Positions 60,827 to 64,000 of a DNA stretch of 64,000 nt are shown here, one piece after another. Numbering within the stretch: position 1 is the first letter of the stretch; the number at the start of each line of letters is the position of its first letter. The notes below the pieces were generated by a model, which searched no databases, was not told where the DNA came from, and saw nothing but the letters and a program-made list of their open reading frames with translations. The stretch spans positions 1,568,001 to 1,632,000 of the forward strand of contig NZ_CP040244.1 in NCBI RefSeq assembly GCF_005517195.1. The letters are read 5' to 3'. The position numbers and the translations under genes were made by a program. The stretch is from Streptomyces vilmorinianum. Its GTDB lineage: Bacteria; Actinomycetota; Actinomycetes; Streptomycetales; Streptomycetaceae.

Positions 60827-60880
60827 CAGACCGTGCGGAACGCCAGGACCACGTTGTGGCCGCCGAAGCCGAAGCTGTTG
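60827..60880 (-). pseudogene. Duplicated 3' end of fabF
   Basis: These 54 nt match 61005-61058, the last codons of fabF, at all but two positions and encode NSFGFGGHNVVLAFRTV-stop. Both differences are silent. The 124 bp between the copies contain fabF's own terminator and unrelated sequence. It is the trace of an ancient or partial tandem duplication. Confidence 0.9.
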
Positions 60881-60959
60881 GCCTCTTCTTCGTGCGCTCC
60901 TCGCACCGCTTCGCGGGCTTCGGGGCGCTGTGCCGGACTCCGTCCGGCGGGTGTGGCGA

Positions 60960-60986
60960 AGGCCCACCCCGAGTCGGGGTGGGCCT
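60960..60986 (-). terminator. Terminator of the fab operon
   Basis: AGGCCCACCCC pairs with GGGGTGGGCCT across a 5-nt loop, 18 nt beyond the fabF stop codon. Confidence 0.88.
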
Positions 60987-61003
60987 CACGCGCGATTGCG
61001 GGG

Positions 61004-62266
61004 TCAGACCGTACGGAACGCCAGGACCACGTTGTGGCCGCCGAAGCCAAAGCTGTTGTTGATCGCGGCGATCGTGCCCTGCGGCAGCTCGCGCGGCTCG
61101 TCGCGGACGATGTCCGCGTCGACCTCCGGGTCCAGGTCGTCGACGTTGATCGTCGGCGGGGCCAGACGGTGGTGCAGCGCCAGGACCGTCGCGACGGTCT
61201 CGATGCCGCCCGCGCCGCCCAGGAGGTGACCCGTCATCGACTTCGTCGCGGAGATCGCGACGTGGTCCAGGTCCTCGCCCAGGATCTTGCGCAGCGCCTT
61301 GATCTCGGCGACGTCACCCTGCGGGGTCGACGTGGCGTGCGCGTTCAGGTGTACGACCTCGGAGGGCTTGAGGTCCGTCGAGTCCAGCAGGTTCTGCATC
61401 GCGGCCGCGATACCCCGGCCGGTCGGCTCGGGCTGCGCGATGTGGTGGCTGTCGGCCGACAGGCCCTGGCCCAGCGCCTCGCAGTAGATGCGGGCGCCGC
61501 GCGCCTTGGCGTGCTCCTCGGACTCGAGGACCACCACGCCCGCGCCCTCTCCGAGCACGAAGCCGTCACGGGCCGTGTCGTACGGACGCGAGGCCTTGGC
61601 CGGCTCGTCGTTGTTCTTGGACATCGCCATCATGTTGGCGAAGGCGGCGATGGGCAGCGGGTGGATCGCCGCCTCCGTGCCGCCGGCCACGACCACGTCG
61701 GCCCGGCCGGTACGGATCATCTCGACGGCGTAGCCGATCGCCTCGGCACCCGACGCGCACGCGGAGACCGGGGTGTGCACGCCCGCCCGGGCGTTCACCT
61801 CCAGGCCGACGTTGGCGGAGGGGCTGTTCGGCATGAGCATGGGCACGGTGTGCGGGGAGACGCGGCGTACGCCCTTCTCCTTCAGCACGTCGTACTGGTC
61901 GAGCAGAGTCGTGACACCGCCGATGCCGGAGGCGATGACGGAACCGAGCCGCTCGGGCGCGATCTTCTCGTCCTCGCCGGCAGGGGCGGAGTAGCCCGCG
62001 TCGGCCCACGCCTCACGGGCCGCGATCACGGCGAACTGCGCCGAGCGGTCCAGCTTGCGGGCGAGCGGGCGGGGCAGAACGTCACCCGGGTCGACCGCGG
62101 CGAGTGCGGCGATCTGGACGGGCAGTTCGGCGAAGCGTTCGCCCTCAAGGGGCTTGACGCCGGAGCGTCCCGCGATCAGACCTTCCCAGGTCGATGCGGA
62201 GTCGCCACCCAGCGGTGTGGTTGCGCCGATACCGGTGACGACCACGGTGCGATTGGTCGAGCTCAC
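61004..62266 (-). CDS. fabF: Beta-ketoacyl-ACP synthase II
   Basis: This 420-residue elongation condensing enzyme of type II fatty-acid synthesis adds two carbons from malonyl-ACP to acyl-ACP. Active-site Cys170 is in VSACASGAEAIGYA, the histidines in HLNAHATSTPQGD and SMTGHLLGGAGG, and the C-terminal gating loop is NNSFGFGGHNVVLAF. GTG at 62266 with GGAGAAAG upstream is preferred over longer frames. It is last gene of fabD-fabH-acpP-fabF. Confidence 0.97.
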   Translation of the reverse strand: MSSTNRTVVVTGIGATTPLGGDSASTWEGLIAGRSGVKPLEGERFAELPVQIAALAAVDPGDVLPRPLARKLDRSAQFAVIAAREAWADAGYSAPAGEDEKIAPERLGSVIASGIGGVTTLLDQYDVLKEKGVRRVSPHTVPMLMPNSPSANVGLEVNARAGVHTPVSACASGAEAIGYAVEMIRTGRADVVVAGGTEAAIHPLPIAAFANMMAMSKNNDEPAKASRPYDTARDGFVLGEGAGVVVLESEEHAKARGARIYCEALGQGLSADSHHIAQPEPTGRGIAAAMQNLLDSTDLKPSEVVHLNAHATSTPQGDVAEIKALRKILGEDLDHVAISATKSMTGHLLGGAGGIETVATVLALHHRLAPPTINVDDLDPEVDADIVRDEPRELPQGTIAAINNSFGFGGHNVVLAFRTV

Positions 62267-62345
62267 AGGAATTCTTTCTCCACGTGTGTGATGGTCGAAA
62301 TACGGCGCCACCGCCGGGTGGCTGACCGAGTCAGCAGGGGCCGAA

Positions 62346-62594
62346 TCAGCCCTGGTGCTTCAGGATGTAATCGGTCGCGTCGCCGACCGTCTTGAGGTTC
62401 TTGACGTCCTCGTCCGGGATCTTGACGTCGAAGCGCTCTTCAGCGGCGACAACGACCTCGACCATGGACAGCGAGTCGACGTCGAGGTCGTCCGTGAAGG
62501 ACTTCTCGAGCGCGACGTCCTCGGTCGGGATGCCGGCGATCTCGTTCACGATCTCGGCGAGACCGGCGACGATCTCTTCCTGGGTGGCGGCCAT
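62346..62594 (-). CDS. acpP: Acyl carrier protein
   Basis: This 82-residue acidic four-helix carrier has the phosphopantetheine attachment site Ser41 in LDVDSLSMVEVV. It shuttles acyl chains between the fatty-acid synthase enzymes. The ATG follows AGAAGGAGC. It lies between fabH and fabF as usual for the primary Streptomyces ACP. Confidence 0.97.
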   Translation of the reverse strand: MAATQEEIVAGLAEIVNEIAGIPTEDVALEKSFTDDLDVDSLSMVEVVVAAEERFDVKIPDEDVKNLKTVGDATDYILKHQG

Positions 62595-62650
62595 GGTGGC
62601 GCTCCTTCTGTGATTGCTGAGGTAAGGGGCTTCCGGAAGATCCGGTGTGC

Positions 62651-63682
62651 CTAGGGGAGGGTAACGACCGTCGCGGCGAAGACGAGACCCGCCCCGAAGC
62701 CGATGATGAGCGCCGTGTCGCCGCTCTTCGCCTTTCCGGTCGCCAGGAGCCGCTCCATCGCGAGCGGGATCGAGGCGGCCGAGGTGTTGCCGGTGGTTTC
62801 GATGTCACGCGCGACCGTGACGTGCTCCGGCAGCTTGAGAGTCTTCACCATCGAGTCGATGATCCGCATGTTCGCCTGGTGCGGGATGAAGACATCCAGG
62901 TCGTCCGCCGAGATTCCGGCGGCGTCCAGCGCCTGCTGGGCGACCTTCGCCATCTCGAAGACGGCCCAGCGGAACACCGCCTGGCCCTCCTGCGTGATGG
63001 CGGGGAACTTGATCTCGCCCTGCTCGTTGAGGGGGAGCTTCGAGACGTCGCCGACGTGGAACTCGTTCCACGGCACGGTCTGCTTGATCGTCTCGGACTT
63101 GTCGCCCTCCGAACCCCACACGGTGGGGCCGATGTGCGGCACGTCGGAGGGGCCGACCACGACCGCGCCGGCGCCGTCGCCGAACAGGAAGGCCGTCGCG
63201 CGGTCCTCCAGGTCGGTCAGGTCGCTCAGCCGCTCGACGCCGATGACGAGGACGTACTCGGCCGAACCCTCGACGATCATGCCCTTGGCGAGCGTGAGGC
63301 CGTAGCCGAAGCCCGCGCAGCCGGCGGAGATGTCGAACGCGGCCGGCTTGCCGGCGCCGATCTTGTCGGCGATCTCGGTGGCCACGGCCGGGGTCTGCTT
63401 GAAGTGCGAGACCGTGGAGACGATCACGGCGCCGATCTGCTCCGGGGCGATCCCGGCGTCGGCGATGGCCTTGCCGGAGGCCTCGACGGACATCGCGGTC
63501 ACGGTCTCCTCGGGGGAGGCCCAGTGACGGGTGGCGATACCGGAGCGCGAGCGGATCCACTCGTCGGACGAGTCGATCTTCTCGAGGATCACCTCGTTGG
63601 GCACGACCCGGGTGGGGCGGTAGCCGCCGACACCCATGATCCGCGCGTACGGGGCGCCCTTGCTGGGCTTGATCTTCGACAT
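62651..63682 (-). CDS. fabH: Beta-ketoacyl-ACP synthase III
   Basis: This 343-residue initiating condensing enzyme joins a short acyl-CoA (branched primers in Streptomyces) to malonyl-ACP. Triad Cys122 (DISAGCAGFGYG), His268 (FIPHQANMRI) and Asn299 (TTGNTSAASIP) are all present. GAAGGAGCC precedes the ATG at 63682. It lies 56 nt upstream of acpP in the fab operon. Confidence 0.97.
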   Translation of the reverse strand: MSKIKPSKGAPYARIMGVGGYRPTRVVPNEVILEKIDSSDEWIRSRSGIATRHWASPEETVTAMSVEASGKAIADAGIAPEQIGAVIVSTVSHFKQTPAVATEIADKIGAGKPAAFDISAGCAGFGYGLTLAKGMIVEGSAEYVLVIGVERLSDLTDLEDRATAFLFGDGAGAVVVGPSDVPHIGPTVWGSEGDKSETIKQTVPWNEFHVGDVSKLPLNEQGEIKFPAITQEGQAVFRWAVFEMAKVAQQALDAAGISADDLDVFIPHQANMRIIDSMVKTLKLPEHVTVARDIETTGNTSAASIPLAMERLLATGKAKSGDTALIIGFGAGLVFAATVVTLP

Positions 63683-63698
63683 GCTCTACGGCTCCTTC

Positions 63699-64000
63699 TC
63701 AGGCTGCAGTGTGCTCGGCGACGAGCGTGCGGGCCGCGTCGAGGTCGTCGGGGGTCTTCAGGGCGACCGTGGGGACGCCGGGCAGGGCGCGCTTGGCGAG
63801 ACCGGTCAGCGTGCCGCCCGGGCACACCTCGATCAGCGCCGTGACACCCAGCGACTTGAAGGTCTCCATGCACAGGTCCCAGCGGACCGGGTTGGCGACC
63901 TGGCCGACCAGGCGGGCGATGACCTCCGCGCCCTCCGTGACGACCTGACCGTCCTTGTTGGAGACGTAGCGCACCGCAGGGGAGGCGACGGTCAGCTCCT
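63699..64000 (-). CDS. fabD: Malonyl-CoA:ACP malonyltransferase, C-terminal part
   Basis: About 100 C-terminal residues are present (TVASPAVRYVSNKDGQVV, VANPVRWDLCMETFKSLGVT, IEVCPGGTLTGLAKR). The VANPVRW and EVCPGGTL segments are typical of FabD, which loads malonyl groups onto ACP. The catalytic Ser (GHS) and His lie beyond the right window edge. The stop is 16 nt before the fabH start, so the genes are co-transcribed. Confidence 0.95.
   Translation of the reverse strand, partial: ELTVASPAVRYVSNKDGQVVTEGAEVIARLVGQVANPVRWDLCMETFKSLGVTALIEVCPGGTLTGLAKRALPGVPTVALKTPDDLDAARTLVAEHTAA

Overview
The window is high-GC actinobacterial DNA, almost certainly from a Streptomyces chromosome. The evidence is third-position G/C bias, GTG starts with GGAGG-type ribosome sites, DUF3145, an MreB/Mbl paralogue, a MatB malonyl-CoA synthetase beside a fused carboxyltransferase, and a fabD-fabH-acpP-fabF cluster at the right edge. 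From memory, mbl, matB and the fab cluster also lie in the same general part of the S. coelicolor chromosome. The right half therefore looks like conserved core and the left half like accessory DNA.

1-9.4 kb is one giant secreted RHS/YD-repeat protein on the minus strand. It has a signal peptide, a DNRLRE-like region, three LamG-like domains, YD repeats and an RHS core, and its variable C-terminal tip is cut off by the window edge. 9.4-14.1 kb holds remnants (a frameshifted XRE regulator, an AlkC-like glycosylase with three single-base deletions) among a few intact genes (SGNH hydrolase, secreted protein). 14.1-15.9 kb is a compact unit: an ABM-like monooxygenase, a CGNR zinc-finger regulator and a SapC-family protein, each preceded by the same CACGGATT/AATCCGTG inverted repeat. 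I regard this as the best candidate for an undescribed regulon. 15.9-17.9 kb is an XRE/MmyB-type regulator divergent from an MDR oxidoreductase.

17.9-24 kb is a graveyard. It contains a broken two-component system, alpha/beta-hydrolase and MMPL fragments, two IS982-like transposase 3' ends and a tRNA 3' end, with an intact FAD oxidoreductase, a secreted protein and a small conserved protein between them. 24-34 kb carries an AraC regulator, two SnoaL-like proteins, a VWA surface protein, a frameshifted CPA2 antiporter, a PAS-SpoIIE phosphatase, the ohr/ohrR peroxide pair, and an acetyltransferase plus MFS exporter.

34-64 kb has no broken genes, only a short duplicated scrap of fabF. It contains a secreted subtilase, then a minus-strand run mbl - GAF histidine kinase - NarK-like transporter - matB - fused carboxyltransferase, then a zinc-ribbon membrane protein, a MarR/oxidoreductase pair, a second Ohr, an M14 carboxypeptidase, an EI24 protein, a nitrilase, a C15-like protein with its nucleophile replaced, a TetR/GH3 beta-glucosidase pair, galactose mutarotase, a lipoprotein SGNH hydrolase, DUF3145 and the fatty-acid synthase genes. 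MatB, the carboxyltransferase and the fab cluster all concern malonyl-CoA supply and use. Several apparent frameshifts in 9-29 kb are single deletions next to C/G runs, so sequencing error must be separated from true decay.
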